A stretch of 15,773 bases of DNA from Candidatus Galloscillospira excrementavium (GTDB lineage: Bacteria > Bacillota > Clostridia > Oscillospirales > Oscillospiraceae), in assembly GCA_018711785.1 (NCBI GenBank), contig DVHW01000136.1, forward strand, positions 1 to 15,773, read 5' to 3'. Below, piece by piece: positions 15,501 through 15,773 of this stretch (positions within the stretch are counted from its first letter, which is position 1; each line of letters opens with the position of its first letter). Both the position numbers and the translations under genes were made by a program. A model generated the notes under the pieces. That model did no database searches, was not told the origin of the DNA, and worked only from the letters and a program-made list of their open reading frames with translations.

Positions 15501-15773
15501 TGGCCCTGGGGTGCAGCGGCGTGAAGCGCACCACGGGCCAGCACCCCGGCGGCATGGTGGTCATCCCCCAGAACCGGGAGATCTACGACTTCTGCCCGGT
15601 GCAGCACCCGGCCGACGACCCGGAGAGCGACATCATCACCACCCACTTCGAGTACCACTCCATGGAGTCCAACCTCCTGAAGCTGGACATGCTGGGCCAC
15701 GATGACCCCACCATGATCCGCATGCTCCAGGACCTGACCGGGGTGGACCCCCAGAAGATCCCGCTGGACGACC
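12554..15773 (+). CDS. polC: DNA polymerase III subunit alpha, PolC type (partial, 3' end outside window)
   Basis: The frame is open from 12554 to the right edge: 1073 residues of a polymerase usually about 1430 long. Domains in order: a short N-terminal domain (about 1-75); a Pro/Ala/Glu-rich then Lys-rich linker (76-160); an OB fold (about 165-270); a PHP domain starting at VELHLHTN (279-286) and interrupted by a DEDD 3'-5' exonuclease with FDIETTGLD (Asp379, Glu381), HNAEFDLGF and HHRAYDDA; the polymerase palm with GSRGSVGSS (836 on); a zinc site using Cys864, Cys867, Cys882 or nearby, Cys891 and Cys894; and catalytic Asp920 and Asp922 in PDIDLNFSGEY. An exonuclease inside the PHP domain defines PolC, the replicative polymerase of low-GC Gram-positives. 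The exonuclease site lies 46 residues earlier than in Bacillus subtilis (Asp425), so the N-terminus is shorter. The ATG at 12554 is 12 nt from GGGGGAG; a TTG at 12545 is the alternative. Confidence 0.98.
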   Translation, partial: MPEQRIPFLNLFSRWQPEGDLAPLASGSVVTGAVIDKTSRSISATVKCKHLPDGRAKLRWEQSLARAYHVDRVELDLAPAEPVPAAPPQQEPLRALEEPARADGTPGEAIPTPEAAAEDPAEAAFRRTEEIRQAALRSIHRAKPKAKSGKEGGKEKKKLIFGQREIKKEPIPMGQLDLDMGTVVVEGDVFATDHKELKKRGAWVVGFDVTDYTGSIRVNKFFPGDEGKPIVDGVKKGQHLLIQGKLNIDRFSGDMVLEPYAIMEAQQERRRDNAPEKRVELHLHTNMSAMDALTAVGAKTDSPVGIDKNVIKRAEAWGHRAIAITDHGVAHAFPNAWHSAKNIKLLYGVEAYYINDVDDRVVVHGDKEQDFTGEIVCFDIETTGLDRRRDAITEIGAVVLRDGEVAEQFSTFADPERPLTREITELTGITDEMLRGAPSQAEAIGAFLDFVGDRPLAAHNAEFDLGFIAEGCRRMGRPFEPTSIDTLILAQNLLPDLGKYKLDIVAEHLHLPAFHHHRAYDDAATVGYMLVPFFEMLRDKGVQTLQQINPAMSKLRGGGKARRQPKHLIILAKNQMGLRNLYQLISASYLDHFKRYPIMPKSLINQHREGLIIGSACEAGELFQAVVKRKDFNELKRIASWYDYLEIQPLCNNAFMLRKGMVRSEEELRDFNRTVVSLGEALDKPVCATGDVHFLDPEDEIYRHILLASKGFEDADAPLPLYFKTTEEMLQEFAYLGKEKAYEVVVRNTNLVADWCERIEPLPKGLFAPKIENSAQELTRLVWDKAKRLYGEEPPQIVVDRINAELGDIIKCKYDVIYMSAQKLVQNSLEHGYLVGSRGSVGSSLVAFMSGITEVNSLPPHYRCPNCKHSDFEAAKAGGWGCGADMPDAVCPVCGAPYEKDGFNIPFETFLGFGGDKVPDIDLNFSGEYQSNAHRYTFELFGQDHVFRAGTIGTVKDKIAYGYVKHYLTERGRTVTRAEENRLALGCSGVKRTTGQHPGGMVVIPQNREIYDFCPVQHPADDPESDIITTHFEYHSMESNLLKLDMLGHDDPTMIRMLQDLTGVDPQKIPLDD

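Noticed and set aside
1..15773. Search for a novel defence, mobile or biosynthetic system
   Set aside because: Nearly every coding base belongs to recognised core genes in conserved order. There are no transposase, integrase, attachment-site, CRISPR or toxin-antitoxin signatures.

Overview
The window is a GC-rich stretch of a Gram-positive chromosome. It is dominated by the conserved translation, isoprenoid and lipid gene cluster rpsB-tsf-pyrH-frr-uppS-cdsA-dxr-rseP-ispG-polC. Three things point to a Firmicute of class Clostridia: PolC-type DNA polymerase III, no outer-membrane genes (bamA, skp, lpx) after rseP, and a YaaH/SleL-like glycosidase with S-layer homology (SLH) domains. The high GC content and ispG between rseP and polC suggest an Oscillospiraceae-like gut anaerobe (Flavonifractor/Pseudoflavonifractor relatives). 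That placement is inference, not a database result.

Layout. Positions 1-268 carry no gene but hold three back-to-back palindromes and a separate long hairpin. A leftward two-gene unit follows: a 147-aa protein of unknown function (269-712) and an IMPACT/YigZ family protein (715-1362). Diverging from it is a secreted GH18-like glycosidase with three C-terminal SLH domains (1599-3206). A near-consensus promoter and a 115-nt structured leader precede rpsB (3386-4111). A terminator-like hairpin separates rpsB from tsf (4203-5117), and a strong terminator follows tsf. A DegV-family fatty-acid-binding protein lies in reverse orientation (5196-6041) and splits tsf from pyrH. From pyrH (6266) rightward, eight genes are tightly packed, several with overlapping ends, up to polC, which runs off the right edge with 1073 codons visible.

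How the genes work together. rpsB, tsf and frr serve translation (small subunit, EF-Tu recycling, ribosome recycling). pyrH makes UDP. dxr and ispG are the second and the penultimate steps of the MEP isoprenoid pathway, and uppS uses its products to make the undecaprenyl carrier for the cell wall. cdsA makes CDP-diacylglycerol for phospholipids. rseP is a site-2 intramembrane protease. polC is the replicative polymerase. The DegV protein probably supplies exogenous fatty acids, which fits beside lipid genes although it is transcribed separately.

I found no CRISPR array, tRNA, rRNA, insertion sequence, phage gene, toxin-antitoxin pair or defence system. The region is mostly ordinary core genome. 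The points worth a second look are the palindromic intergenic element at the left end, the SLH-anchored glycosidase, the rpsB leader and rpsB-tsf attenuator, the inverted degV, a structured frr-uppS spacer, and a CTTGCA sequence at the -35 position of four predicted promoters.
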